Below are positions 24,002-32,131 of a DNA stretch of 64,000 nucleotides, in pieces; position 1 is the stretch's first letter; each line of letters opens with the position of its first letter. Position numbers and translations under genes: made by a program. The notes below the pieces were generated by a model, which was not told where the DNA came from, searched no databases, and saw only the letters and a program-made list of their open reading frames with translations. The DNA is from AC-32 sp963715575 (GTDB lineage Bacteria; Actinomycetota; Thermoleophilia; Gaiellales; Gaiellaceae), in the NCBI GenBank assembly GCA_963715575.1, contig OY970250.1:992001-1056000 (forward strand). Direction: 5' to 3'.

Positions 24002-24388
24002 CTACTTGTTCTCGTCGTGCTGTGCGGCGCCCTCGACCGGCGGGATCCAGCTCTCGCGCCGCTTCACCCAGATCTCGTCTTCGGGCTTCAGCTCGAAGGG
24101 GGCCTCATCCAGACTTCCGATCCGAATCTCGACGAGCGTGTCGCCGGGGTTGCTCGTGTCCAGCAGCCGAGACCCACAGCGGGGGCAGAAGCCGCGACCG
24201 TCGTAGCTTGAGATCTCGCCGCTCATCTCAAACGCCTCGACGGGCCAGTGGGCATACACGGTGAACGCACTGCCGGACTCCTTCCTGCAACCCGCGCAGT
24301 GGCAACGCCGGACCTGCACGGGGTCACCGCGAACGCTGTAGCGGACCGCCCCGCAGAGACATCCGCCGGTGCGTACTCCTGCCTCCAC
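24002..24388 (-). CDS. GFA family protein (second copy)
   Basis: 128 residues from a GTG at 24388 (MEAGVRTGGCLCGAVRYSV). Zinc-ligand pattern complete: GGCLCGAVRY, RRCHCAGCRKESGSAFTVY and FCPRCGSRLLD. The C-terminus carries DEIWVKRRESWIPP, typical of GFA proteins. It is not a close copy of the GFA protein at 20679. The 101 bp upstream of it (24389-24489), before the mqnA stop, holds no recognisable gene. Confidence 0.82.
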   Translation of the reverse strand: MEAGVRTGGCLCGAVRYSVRGDPVQVRRCHCAGCRKESGSAFTVYAHWPVEAFEMSGEISSYDGRGFCPRCGSRLLDTSNPGDTLVEIRIGSLDEAPFELKPEDEIWVKRRESWIPPVEGAAQHDENK

Positions 24389-24489
24389 GCGCGCGGATGC
24401 TACGCGCTGGAGGAATCTACGCCTTCGAACGCGCGCCGCGCGCCCCTGCTCTTCGCGAACCACCACTCGGCCTCGCGCACGGACAGGAG

Positions 24490-25254
24490 CTAGACGGGCG
24501 CCTCGGCGCGGGAGACGAACCGTAGCTCGGGCACCTCGTCGAGCTCGCCGACGTCGCGGGCCAGTTCGAGGAACGTCAGCAGCCCGGCGCGCTCGCGCGG
24601 GCCGAAGCGGTAGCGCAGCTTCTCGAAGTAGCGAGCCAGGAAGCCGGCGGGATAGCCGTAGCGCTCGCTCGACTCGTACGCGAGCTGCTCGGGCTCGGCG
24701 CGGGCGGTGAGCACCGAGTCGACGAGCGCCTGCTCGAGCTCGGCCATGCCGGGCGGCACCGGCTCGGGACAGGCCCAGACGGCGAAGACCATCGGCAGGC
24801 CCGTGCGCTCCTTCCAGAGGCGGCCGAGGTCGTGATGCGGGGTCGGGTCCTCGAAGGCGCTCTTCAAGGCTGCGTCGCCGATCAGCAGCGTCGCGTCGGC
24901 CTCCTCGCCGAGCGGCATGTGCGAGGCCTCGGGCAGCAGCACCTTCGTCAGGACGACCGAGGTCGCGCTTTCGGGCGTGACCGCGACCGTGCGCACCTGC
25001 TCGAGCGGCTTGCGAGCGACGAGCTGGATCGAGTCGACCGCGCCCTCGGAGGAGACGCAGAGCCGCGGCAGCAGGCGCAGGCGGTCGGCGTTGCGCGCGT
25101 ACTCGATCGACGAGATCGGCGCCAGGTCGAGCTCCCCGGCCAGCAGGCGCGCGTTCAGCTCGGTCGGCACGCCCTGCACCTCGTCGACCTCGGCCTCGAG
25201 CCGGTGGAAGACCGGCGCCATGTTCACGTAGGAGATCCGGCCAAGGCGGATCAT
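24490..25254 (-). CDS. mqnA: Chorismate dehydratase, menaquinone futalosine pathway
   Basis: 254 residues of the MqnA fold (periplasmic-binding-like). The N-terminus MIRLGRISYVNMAPVFHRLE matches the family start, with GVPTELNARLLAGELDLAPISSIEYA and SSEGAVDSIQLVARKP as the substrate-pocket regions and LLIGDAALK further on. It would dehydrate chorismate to 3-[(1-carboxyvinyl)oxy]benzoate, the first step of the futalosine route. It is the last gene of the qcr-ubiX-menG-prenyl synthase run, with its ATG sharing a base with the upstream stop (TGATG). Confidence 0.9.
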   Translation of the reverse strand: MIRLGRISYVNMAPVFHRLEAEVDEVQGVPTELNARLLAGELDLAPISSIEYARNADRLRLLPRLCVSSEGAVDSIQLVARKPLEQVRTVAVTPESATSVVLTKVLLPEASHMPLGEEADATLLIGDAALKSAFEDPTPHHDLGRLWKERTGLPMVFAVWACPEPVPPGMAELEQALVDSVLTARAEPEQLAYESSERYGYPAGFLARYFEKLRYRFGPRERAGLLTFLELARDVGELDEVPELRFVSRAEAPV

Positions 25255-26162
25255 CAGGACTCCCGGTCGACGACGGCATCGGTGAGGGCTTCGAGCTCGT
25301 CTCGGCGCAGGTGCCCGTCGAGGCAGGCGCGGGCGCGTCTGGCATAGTCGAGCGCGAGCTCGCGGGACGACTCCAGCGCGCCGGTCTCCGCGACGCGGAC
25401 GAGCGCGCCGTCGAGCGGCCCGCCGGCGAGCGCGCGCCGCACGCTCTCGTCCTCGCGCGCCGCCAGGATCAGCGGCAGCGTCGGCGTCCCTTCGCGCAGG
25501 TCGGTGCCGGCGATCTTGCCGGTCTCGATCGTCTCGCCGGAGCAGTCGAGGATGTCGTCGGCGATCTGGAAGGCGATCCCGAGCGCGAGCCCGAACTCGC
25601 CGAGGCCCCGGTCGCCGCTGCTGCCGAGCAGGCACGCGGCCTCGAACAGCTTCCCGGTCTTGAGCGCGCAGCGGGCCAGGTAGTCCTCGACGCTCGTGTC
25701 CGGGTCGTGGGTCTGCGCGCGCTGCAGGGCCTCGCCCCGGGCGAGGGCGAGCGTGGCGCCGGCGAGGCATTTAACGGCCGCGCGGTCGCCGGTCGCAGCG
25801 AGCTCGGCGAAGGCCCGCGCGAACAGGTAGTCCCCGGCCGCGAGCGCAGCGTCCGGGCCGTGACTCGCCCAGGCAGCCTCGCGGCCGCGCCGGTAGCGGG
25901 CCTGGTCGATCAGGTCGTCGTGGACGAGCGTCGCCATGTGCACGAGCTCGACCGCCGCGCCGGCCGCCAGCGGCGCCTCTCCCGGCCGCGAGGCGAGGAA
26001 GACCAGCAGCGGCCGCAGCCGCTTGCCGCCGGCCGCCAGAGCCTCGCCGCCGACCTCGGCGACGAGCCCCGCGTGCGACTCGACCGCCGCGGCCAGGCGT
26101 CCCTCTAGATCTTCGAGGTAGGCGTCGAGGCCGGGCGTCTCGCGAATCGTCGCCAGGCTCAT
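25254..26162 (-). CDS. Polyprenyl diphosphate synthase (menaquinone side chain)
   Basis: 302-residue trans-isoprenyl synthase. GGKRLRP (near 52) begins the substrate-binding set; first aspartate motif HDDLIDQARYRRG (DDxxD-like), second FQIADDILD with the following K; GDYLFARAFAELAATGD lies between. Small residues precede the first motif, consistent with a long chain product. It sits between menG and mqnA with 1-4 nt overlaps, indicating the menaquinone tail. A second, truncated protein with the same central helices is encoded at 31662-32129 and might be a partner subunit. Confidence 0.9.
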   Translation of the reverse strand: MSLATIRETPGLDAYLEDLEGRLAAAVESHAGLVAEVGGEALAAGGKRLRPLLVFLASRPGEAPLAAGAAVELVHMATLVHDDLIDQARYRRGREAAWASHGPDAALAAGDYLFARAFAELAATGDRAAVKCLAGATLALARGEALQRAQTHDPDTSVEDYLARCALKTGKLFEAACLLGSSGDRGLGEFGLALGIAFQIADDILDCSGETIETGKIAGTDLREGTPTLPLILAAREDESVRRALAGGPLDGALVRVAETGALESSRELALDYARRARACLDGHLRRDELEALTDAVVDRES

Positions 26163-26842
26163 TTCGCCACCCCGATGTGCAAAGCCACGATCCCGCCCGC
26201 GAAGCTGCGCCAGCGGACGTCCTCGAAGCCGGCCCCGCGCAGGAGGCCGGCGAGCTCGTCGGGCCCAGGAAAACGGCGCACGCTGGCGGGAAGGTACGTG
26301 TACGCGGCGCCGCCGGGAAGCACCTTGCCGAGCAGCGGCACGAAGCCGTCGAACCAGAGCCGGAAGAACGGCGCCAGCAGCCCGCGCGGCCGGGTGATCT
26401 CGAGGATCGCCACCCGCCCGCCCGGGCGCAGCACGCGCCGTAGCTCGGCGAGGCCGCGCTCGAGTTCGGCGAGGTTGCGCACGCCGAAGCCGACGGTGGC
26501 GGCGTCGAAGCTCGCGTCCTCGAACGGCAGCCTCTCCGCGTCGCCCTGTACCCACTCGATCTCGCCCGACTTGCGCCGCGCCCGCTCGAGCATCCGCTCG
26601 GAGAAGTCGAGGCCGGTCACCGTCGCGCCGGCGTGCAGCGCCGCGACGGCGAGGTCGCCGGTGCCGCAGCAGGCATCTAGCACGCGGTCGCCCCGGCGCA
26701 CCACCGCGGCGACGGTGGCGCGCCGCCAGCGCTGGTCGAGCCCCATCGTCATCGTCCGGTTCATCGCGTCGTAGACCGGCGAGATCCGGTCGAACATCGA
26801 GCGCACGGCCTCCGGTGCGAGCCTGCCGGACTCGACACTCAC
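26159..26842 (-). CDS. menG: Demethylmenaquinone methyltransferase (UbiE/MenG/COQ5 family)
   Basis: 227-residue class I SAM methyltransferase for the last step of menaquinone synthesis. FDRISPVYDAMNRTMTMGLD is the family N-terminal motif, VLDACCGTGDLAVAA the SAM-binding motif I, TVGFGVRNL the UbiE signature and LRPGGRVAILEITRP motif III. The start chosen is the GTG at 26842, which overlaps the UbiX stop (GTGA); the GTG at 26851 is an alternative. Confidence 0.93.
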   Translation of the reverse strand: MSVESGRLAPEAVRSMFDRISPVYDAMNRTMTMGLDQRWRRATVAAVVRRGDRVLDACCGTGDLAVAALHAGATVTGLDFSERMLERARRKSGEIEWVQGDAERLPFEDASFDAATVGFGVRNLAELERGLAELRRVLRPGGRVAILEITRPRGLLAPFFRLWFDGFVPLLGKVLPGGAAYTYLPASVRRFPGPDELAGLLRGAGFEDVRWRSFAGGIVALHIGVAK

Positions 26843-27426
26843 TCGCCCCACCTCGGCGACACGGAGTGCTCGAGCCCGAGCTGGTCGAGGCAGCGCGCCA
26901 CGATGAAGTCAATGAGATCGCCGACCGTCTCGGACCCGTGGTAGAAGCCCGGCGCCAGGAAGAGCACCGTTGCGCCCGCCTGCCGGACGCGGAGCATGTT
27001 CTCGAGGTGGATCGTCGAGAGCGGCGTCTCGCGCGGGCAGAGCACGAGCTTGCGGCCCTCCTTCAGCGCCACGCTGGCCGCCCGCTGGATCAGGTTCGAC
27101 ATCGCGCCCGAGGCGATCGTGCCGAGCGTGCCCATCGAGCACGGGCAGATCACGTAGGCGTCCACCTTCGCCGACCCGCTCGCGTAGGGCGCGTGCCAGT
27201 CGCGCTCGTCGTGGAGCGTGACGGCCTCGCGCACCGGCTCGGTTAGGCGCGCGAGCGTCTCGTCGGGCGAGAGTCGCGCGTCGCCGTAAAGCTCGGTCGC
27301 GAGCACCTCGATGCCGGCGCGCGAGGCGCAGAGGCCGATCTCACAGCCGTTGCCGGCGAGCGCCTCGAGCAGGCGGGCCGCATACGGCGCTCCCGAGGCG
27401 CCGGTGATGCCGAGAAAGACGCGCAT
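26839..27426 (-). CDS. UbiX-family flavin prenyltransferase
   Basis: 195 residues. The FMN-binding opening VFLGITGASGAPYAARLLEA is followed by CPCSMGTLGTIASGAMSNLI and RKLVLCPRETPLSTIHLENML, all diagnostic. UbiX makes prenylated FMN for UbiD decarboxylases; a UbiD-like gene lies at 30030-31523. In the futalosine pathway UbiX/UbiD-like pairs are proposed to decarboxylate the naphthoate ring, and the neighbours menG, prenyl synthase and mqnA point the same way. It starts 12 bp downstream of qcrC. Confidence 0.92.
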   Translation of the reverse strand: MRVFLGITGASGAPYAARLLEALAGNGCEIGLCASRAGIEVLATELYGDARLSPDETLARLTEPVREAVTLHDERDWHAPYASGSAKVDAYVICPCSMGTLGTIASGAMSNLIQRAASVALKEGRKLVLCPRETPLSTIHLENMLRVRQAGATVLFLAPGFYHGSETVGDLIDFIVARCLDQLGLEHSVSPRWGE

Positions 27427-27438
27427 GGCGCCGAAAGC

Positions 27439-28233
27439 CTACTTCGGGCCCTTGGAGGCCTCTAGGAAAACGGCGAGCTTGTGCAGGTTGTCGTCGCCGA
27501 GCTCGGCGAAGGGCGGCATCGGCGAGCCGGGGTTGACGCAGCTCGGGCACTTGAGGTGGTCGATCTGGAACTGGACGCCCTTGCCCTTCGCTCCTTCGGC
27601 GGACAGGTCGGGTGCGCCCAGGTTCGAGCCGCCGGAGCCGAGGTAGGTGTGGCAGTTCGTGCAGCCCGACTCCGCGAACAGCTTCGCGCCCGCGAGCGCC
27701 TCCTGGTTGCCTGCGAAGCCCTGCTTCTGCGCCCAGCTCGGGATCGCCGCCTCGACCTCGCTCGCGATCGGCTCCTTCGCGACCGCGCCCTTGTAGGTGA
27801 GGACGCCCATCGAGAGGATGACCAGCGCGGCGGCCACGACGGCGACCGGGCGGCGCGAGAGCTTCCGCTCGGTACGAAGGTCGACGAACGGCACGGCCAG
27901 CAGCAGGACGAGACAGAGAGTCGGGATCCCGACCGTGGCGAGGATCACCGTCTCCGGCCACTTGAAGATCCGCAGCAGGTAGAAGAGGAAGTAGAAGTAC
28001 CAGTCGGGCCGCGGGACGAAGGAGATCGTCCCCGGGTCGGCCTTCGGCCCGATCAGCGGTCCGAGGACTTCGTAGTTCTTCCAGACGACCGCGAGGCCGG
28101 CGATCACGATCACCACGACCAGGCTCATGACCGTGTCCTCGAACATCGCGAACGGGTAGAAGGGCTTGCCCCGCTTCTTGACGTCCTCCTTGTAGCGCTG
28201 GAACCCGCGCCGGCGCTCGTCGAGCGAGCTCAT
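27439..28233 (-). CDS. qcrC: Menaquinol:cytochrome c reductase cytochrome b/c subunit (QcrC-type fusion)
   Basis: 264 residues. The N-terminal ~150 residues are the subunit-IV half of cytochrome b, with membrane helices and PRPDWYFYFLFYLLRIF, the Q-site region containing the PDWY variant of PEWY. A transmembrane helix then leads to a C-terminal class I cytochrome c with CTNCH (C191, C194, H195) and GSPMPPFAEL as the Met ligand region. The same fusion is known from Bacillus QcrC. Order qcrA-qcrB-qcrC is conserved here, with 4 nt overlap to qcrB. Confidence 0.93.
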   Translation of the reverse strand: MSSLDERRRGFQRYKEDVKKRGKPFYPFAMFEDTVMSLVVVIVIAGLAVVWKNYEVLGPLIGPKADPGTISFVPRPDWYFYFLFYLLRIFKWPETVILATVGIPTLCLVLLLAVPFVDLRTERKLSRRPVAVVAAALVILSMGVLTYKGAVAKEPIASEVEAAIPSWAQKQGFAGNQEALAGAKLFAESGCTNCHTYLGSGGSNLGAPDLSAEGAKGKGVQFQIDHLKCPSCVNPGSPMPPFAELGDDNLHKLAVFLEASKGPK

Positions 28234-29033
28234 TCCGTGGGCCTCCTGCGAACGCCGGCGGCGCGCGGGCCTGGCTGCACGAGGCCGGAGCGTGCGGGCG
28301 GCGGCTCGTCCTCGGGCTCGACGCCGGCGGCCTCCTTCGACCAGGGCGGCGAGGTGATGCCGAGGCGCACGACCAGGTACAGGTGCAACCCGATCAGCCC
28401 CAGCAGCGCGCCTGGGACGAGCAGCATGTGGATCGAGTAGAAGCGAGCGAGCGTGTCCGGGCCGATCTCGGCACCACCTCGCAGGACGGTTGCCAGGTAC
28501 GGGCCGACAAAGGGCGCGGTGCCGTTGATGTTGACCGCCACCACGGTCGCCCAGTACGCGGTCTGGTCGAAGGGCAGCAAGTAGCCGGTCAGGCCCTCGA
28601 ACAGGCCGGTCGCGAGCAACAGCACGCCGACGATCCAGTTCAGCTCGCGCGGGTACTTGTACGCGCCGAACAGGAACACGCGGCCCATGTGCATGAACAT
28701 CAGGATGATGAAGACGCTCGCGCCCCAGCGGTGCATGCCGCGCACGAGCCAGCCGCCCCAGAGGTCGTGCTGGATGTGCTCGATCGAGGAGTGCGCCTCC
28801 GCAGGCGAGGGCTTGTAGTACATCGCGAGGATCACGCCGGTGACGAGCTGGACGAGGAACGCCGTCAGCGTCGCCGAGCCGAGCGTGTGCCACCAGCTCG
28901 AGTCGCCGGGGACCTTGCGGAAGAGGAAGTAGCGGATCCCGCCGACGATCCCGGAGCGCTCCTCGAGCCAGTCGAGGGGGTACATCGCCGCAGCCTGCAG
29001 CTTGTCGCGCCGCTCTGACTTCTTCGCCGCCAT
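28230..29033 (-). CDS. qcrB: Cytochrome b6-type subunit of menaquinol reductase
   Basis: 267 residues with four main membrane helices. Heme ligands are H101 and H115 (GMHRWGASVF, MHMGRVF) and H202 and H217 (YSIHMLLVPG, GLHLYLVVRL); the 14-residue gap in the second pair is the cytochrome b6-like spacing. The N-terminal amphipathic region MYPLDWLEERSGI precedes the first helix. The C-terminal ~30 residues are Pro/Arg-rich and polar. It partners with the QcrC half to make a split cytochrome b, as in Firmicutes. Confidence 0.94.
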   Translation of the reverse strand: MAAKKSERRDKLQAAAMYPLDWLEERSGIVGGIRYFLFRKVPGDSSWWHTLGSATLTAFLVQLVTGVILAMYYKPSPAEAHSSIEHIQHDLWGGWLVRGMHRWGASVFIILMFMHMGRVFLFGAYKYPRELNWIVGVLLLATGLFEGLTGYLLPFDQTAYWATVVAVNINGTAPFVGPYLATVLRGGAEIGPDTLARFYSIHMLLVPGALLGLIGLHLYLVVRLGITSPPWSKEAAGVEPEDEPPPARSGLVQPGPRAAGVRRRPTE

Positions 29034-29974
29034 CAGTGAGGCGGCTGCAAGGGATAGAGCCAGGACTCGGGGCCGCTGGCGTGCTGGCCCGGGCCGTGCA
29101 GCTCGACCTTCTTGATCCTGGCCGACTTCCCGGAGCCCTCGACCTTCACGACGCTGTAGAGGTCGCCGAGCAGGAGCCGCCCGTCGACGATGTCGAACTC
29201 GTAGCGGTCGAGGCCGCGGACCGGCGGCCCGGCAATGCGGTTGCCCTCCTGGTCGTAGGAGCCGCCGTGGCAGGGGCAGATGAACCCCGCCGCCGGCAGG
29301 ACGGGCGTGACCAGCACGTCGCCGTTGGCGGTCTTGATCGTCTTCTCGTCCTTCTCGAAGACCGGCCCGCCCGGCTGCACCGGGCAGCCGACGTGCGCGC
29401 AGCGGTTCGAAATGATCGTGAAGCTCGGCACACCGTCGAGCAGGCCGTTGTTGCGCACGAACGCGGTGCGGCGCGTGATCTCGGCTTTGGTCGGGTCACG
29501 CGCGAAGGTGACCACCTTCCACTTGTTCTCCTCGAAGTCGGAGACCGGGCCGAGGTCGACCTTGTGCGCCTTCTGCTTGAGGAACCCCGGCAGGAGCGCG
29601 AAGCCCGCCGCGGGGAGCGTCACGATCGCGCCGATCACGGCGCCGAGGCCGAGCGTCGCGCCCTCGAGGAAGCGGCTGCGCGGGAAGCGCTCGCCGGGCT
29701 CGGGCTCGGGCATCGCGGCCGGGCCCTGGTCGGCGGGCAGCGCGGGCGCGTCGGCCGCAGCCTCGTCGTGCGGCACGGTGACCGGCGGGTGGCCGGTCGC
29801 AACCTCGCGCGCCCAGAGGAAGCCGAAGACGAGCGCGATCGCCGCCCCGACCGCTGCGACCGGCCAGCTGATCACCAGGCCGACGAGCAGGCAGACGACG
29901 CCGACGGCGAACCCCACCGGCCACAGGCTGGGCGGTGGAAGCTGCGGCCGATCGTCCCCCGGGCGTTCTTCCAA
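29033..29974 (-). CDS. qcrA: Rieske iron-sulfur subunit of menaquinol reductase
   Basis: 313 residues from a TTG preceded by GGGAG. Two hydrophobic helices at about 17-55, an acidic/proline-rich linker, a third helix at about 104-130 (the usual Rieske anchor), then the cluster domain with RCAHVGC (C192, H194, C197) and CPCHGGSY (C233, C235, H236). An actinobacterial-style extended N-terminus with three helices is thus combined with a Firmicutes-like qcrB/qcrC pair. 55 bp separate it from ubiD upstream. Confidence 0.93.
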   Translation of the reverse strand: MEERPGDDRPQLPPPSLWPVGFAVGVVCLLVGLVISWPVAAVGAAIALVFGFLWAREVATGHPPVTVPHDEAAADAPALPADQGPAAMPEPEPGERFPRSRFLEGATLGLGAVIGAIVTLPAAGFALLPGFLKQKAHKVDLGPVSDFEENKWKVVTFARDPTKAEITRRTAFVRNNGLLDGVPSFTIISNRCAHVGCPVQPGGPVFEKDEKTIKTANGDVLVTPVLPAAGFICPCHGGSYDQEGNRIAGPPVRGLDRYEFDIVDGRLLLGDLYSVVKVEGSGKSARIKKVELHGPGQHASGPESWLYPLQPPH

Positions 29975-30029
29975 GCGGTCTCTCCCTTACTTCGAAGCGT
30001 CGGGATTCAATCGTTACAGGTCTGGCCCG

Positions 30030-31523
30030 TCAACGACGTAACAGTTGGCGCAACGCGCCTGCACGTCGCCCGTCGGCCTCCGCGGGGGCGCCGAGCCCGT
30101 ACTCGGCCCAGCGCTCGTCGACTAGTCGGCGCACCTCGTCGCTCATCTCGATCTCCGGCGGCCACGGGCGCGTGCCCTCCTCGGGCCCCTTGTGTGTGGC
30201 ATCGATCCCGAGCTTGCCGCCGTAGAACTGCAGCGTAGGCGCGTGGTCGAGATGGTCGAGCGGCCCTTCGCTGATCAGCACGTCGCGCTTCGGGTCGACG
30301 TTGGCGCCGACGCGGAAGAAGACCTCCTCGTAGTCGTGCACGTCCACCCACTCGTCCACGACTACGACCGCCTTGGTCAGGCTCAACAGGCCGAGCCCCC
30401 AGATCGCGTGCATCACCTTCTGCGCGTGGCCCGGGTAGCTCTTGCGGATCGAGACGAGGCAGCAATTGTGGAAGGCGCCCGCGACGGGCAGGTCGTAGTC
30501 GACGATCTCCGGGACGCTCATCCGGACCGCCGGCAGGAAGATCCGCTCGGTCGCCTTGCCGAGCCATGCGTCCTCGGCCGGCGGCTTGCCCACCACGATC
30601 GACGGGTAGATCGCGTCGCGCCGCATCGTCAGCGCGGTCACGTGGAAGACCGGGAACGGCTCGGGCGGTGTGTAGTAGCCGGTGTGGTCGCCGAACGGGC
30701 CCTCCTCGGTCAGCTCGTCCTTGGCGATGTAGCCCTCGAGCACGATCTCGGCGTTGGCGGGCACTTCGAGGTCGACCGTCTTGGCGCGCACGAGCTCGAC
30801 CGGCTCGCCGCGCAGGAAGCCGGCGAGCATGAACTCGTCGACGTGCTTGGGGAGCGGTGCGCTCGCGCTGTAGGCGGTGACCGGGTCGAGCCCGAGCGCG
30901 ACGGCAACCTCGAGCTTGCCGTCGGCGAGCAGGTAATCGGCGCGCCCGTCCTTGTGGATCTGCCAGTGCATCGCGGTCGTCCGCCGGTCGAGCACCTGCA
31001 GGCGGTACATGCCGACGTTGCGGCCGCCGCTGCGCGGGTCGGTCGTGATCACGGCCGGGAGCGTGATGAACGGCGCGGCGTCGCCCGGCCAGCAGGTCTG
31101 GACCGGCAGCAGGCCGAGGTCGACCTCGTCGCCCGTGAGGACGACCTCCTGCACGGGCCCGCTGCGGACGCTCTTCGGCTGAGAGTCGGCGATCGACTTC
31201 AGCTTCTTCAGGCCGCGTACCTTCTCGGCAAGGCCCTGCGGCGGCTGCATCTCGAGCACGTCGCCGAGCCGCCGGCCGACGTCGTCGAGCGAGTCCGCGC
31301 CGAAGGCGAGGCACATCCGCCGCTCGGTGCCGAACTGGTTGATCAGCAGCGGGTGGCTCGACTTGGGGTTCTCGAACAACAGCGCCGGCCCGCCGGCCTT
31401 GACGACCCGGTCGGTGATCTCGGTGATCTCGAGGTGCGGATCGACCTCGGCGGACACGCGCACGAGCTCACCCTCGCGCTCGAGGAGGGCGATCCAGTCG
31501 CGGAGGTCGCCCGGCGGCGCCAT
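30030..31523 (-). CDS. UbiD family decarboxylase
   Basis: 497-residue prenyl-FMN-dependent decarboxylase. Visible family landmarks are GRNVGMYRLQVLDRRTTAMHW (prFMN/metal binding), the catalytic-acid region EEGPFGDHTGYY and SKRLxG-equivalent IFLPAVRMSVPEI. Such enzymes decarboxylate aromatic acids; with the adjacent menaquinone genes a role on 1,4-dihydroxy-6-naphthoate or its prenylated form is likely (inference). Its ATG lies 4 bp after a 44-residue membrane peptide gene. Confidence 0.92.
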   Translation of the reverse strand: MAPPGDLRDWIALLEREGELVRVSAEVDPHLEITEITDRVVKAGGPALLFENPKSSHPLLINQFGTERRMCLAFGADSLDDVGRRLGDVLEMQPPQGLAEKVRGLKKLKSIADSQPKSVRSGPVQEVVLTGDEVDLGLLPVQTCWPGDAAPFITLPAVITTDPRSGGRNVGMYRLQVLDRRTTAMHWQIHKDGRADYLLADGKLEVAVALGLDPVTAYSASAPLPKHVDEFMLAGFLRGEPVELVRAKTVDLEVPANAEIVLEGYIAKDELTEEGPFGDHTGYYTPPEPFPVFHVTALTMRRDAIYPSIVVGKPPAEDAWLGKATERIFLPAVRMSVPEIVDYDLPVAGAFHNCCLVSIRKSYPGHAQKVMHAIWGLGLLSLTKAVVVVDEWVDVHDYEEVFFRVGANVDPKRDVLISEGPLDHLDHAPTLQFYGGKLGIDATHKGPEEGTRPWPPEIEMSDEVRRLVDERWAEYGLGAPAEADGRRAGALRQLLRR

Positions 31524-31527
31524 GTCC

Positions 31528-31662
31528 CTAGCGGCGGTGCCGCAGCCAGTGCGTCAGCTCGCCGAGCACGATCACGCCGAGGAAGATCAGGCCGACGACC
31601 AGCATCGCGCGGATCACGTCGAGGCCTTCCTGCGCGGCGGTCTTCGCGGCGAGCGGCAGCAT
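31528..31662 (-). CDS. 44-residue single-pass membrane peptide
   Basis: Begins at the ATG whose A-T-G overlaps the stop of the upstream gene (TGATG) and ends 4 bp before ubiD. An amphipathic N-terminus (MLPLAAKTAAQEGLDVIR) precedes one strongly hydrophobic helix AMLVVGLIFLGVIVLGEL and a basic end HWLRHRR. The tight coupling on both sides argues that it is a real gene; it could anchor or regulate a membrane enzyme in the quinone run. No family is recognised. Confidence 0.55.
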   Translation of the reverse strand: MLPLAAKTAAQEGLDVIRAMLVVGLIFLGVIVLGELTHWLRHRR

Positions 31663-32129
31663 CAACGCGATCCTAACCGACCTCGGTGGCTCGCCAGGGC
31701 CGCCTCGGCCTCCGGGCCCGGGGCCCACGCCGCCCGCGCATCCTCGCCGCGGCCGAGCGTGGCCGCGGTGGCCGCCCAGGCCTCGCCGTCGCCGGGCAGG
31801 CCGTCGGCGCGGAGCTGGGCGCAGAGCGAGATCAGGGCGGCGAGATCGGTGACCGCCTCGACCGGGCCGGCCTCGGCGATACGGACGAGGCCGTGCGCGT
31901 AGAGGTAGTCGCCGAGCAGCAACGCCGTGTCCTCGTCGACGGGCGCGAACAGGCGCGGCCGGCCGTAGTGGAGCAGGTAGCCCTCGTAGATCGTCTCGAG
32001 CCCGAGCGCGTAGCGCTCCTCGCCGAGCGGTGAGAAGACGGGCTCGCGCTCCGGGTCGGCCTTCAGCGCCTCGCCCCAGAGCCGGCTCTCCTCCGCGGCC
32101 TCCTCGGCGATCGTGTCCCACAGATCCAG
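31662..32129 (-). CDS. Helical protein resembling a truncated, non-catalytic polyprenyl synthase
   Basis: About 155 residues. No ATG, GTG or TTG is available near the conserved start; CTG at 32129 (LDLWDTIAEEA), 3 nt before the HemB stop codon's end, is the likely initiator. The middle reads DTALLLGDYLYAHGLVRIAEA and AVTDLAALISL, which aligns with the GDYLFARAFAELAATGD helix and following residues of the prenyl synthase at 25254. Neither DDxxD motif is present. It may be a regulatory or chain-length subunit analogous to HepS of heterodimeric heptaprenyl synthases (inference). It lies between hemB and the 44-residue peptide. Confidence 0.6.
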   Translation of the reverse strand: MDLWDTIAEEAAEESRLWGEALKADPEREPVFSPLGEERYALGLETIYEGYLLHYGRPRLFAPVDEDTALLLGDYLYAHGLVRIAEAGPVEAVTDLAALISLCAQLRADGLPGDGEAWAATAATLGRGEDARAAWAPGPEAEAALASHRGRLGSR

Positions 32130-32131
32130 CG

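Noticed and set aside
24389..24489. Possible small gene or remnant upstream of the second GFA gene
   Set aside because: Short frames there lack starts with ribosome binding sites and resemble nothing recognised.
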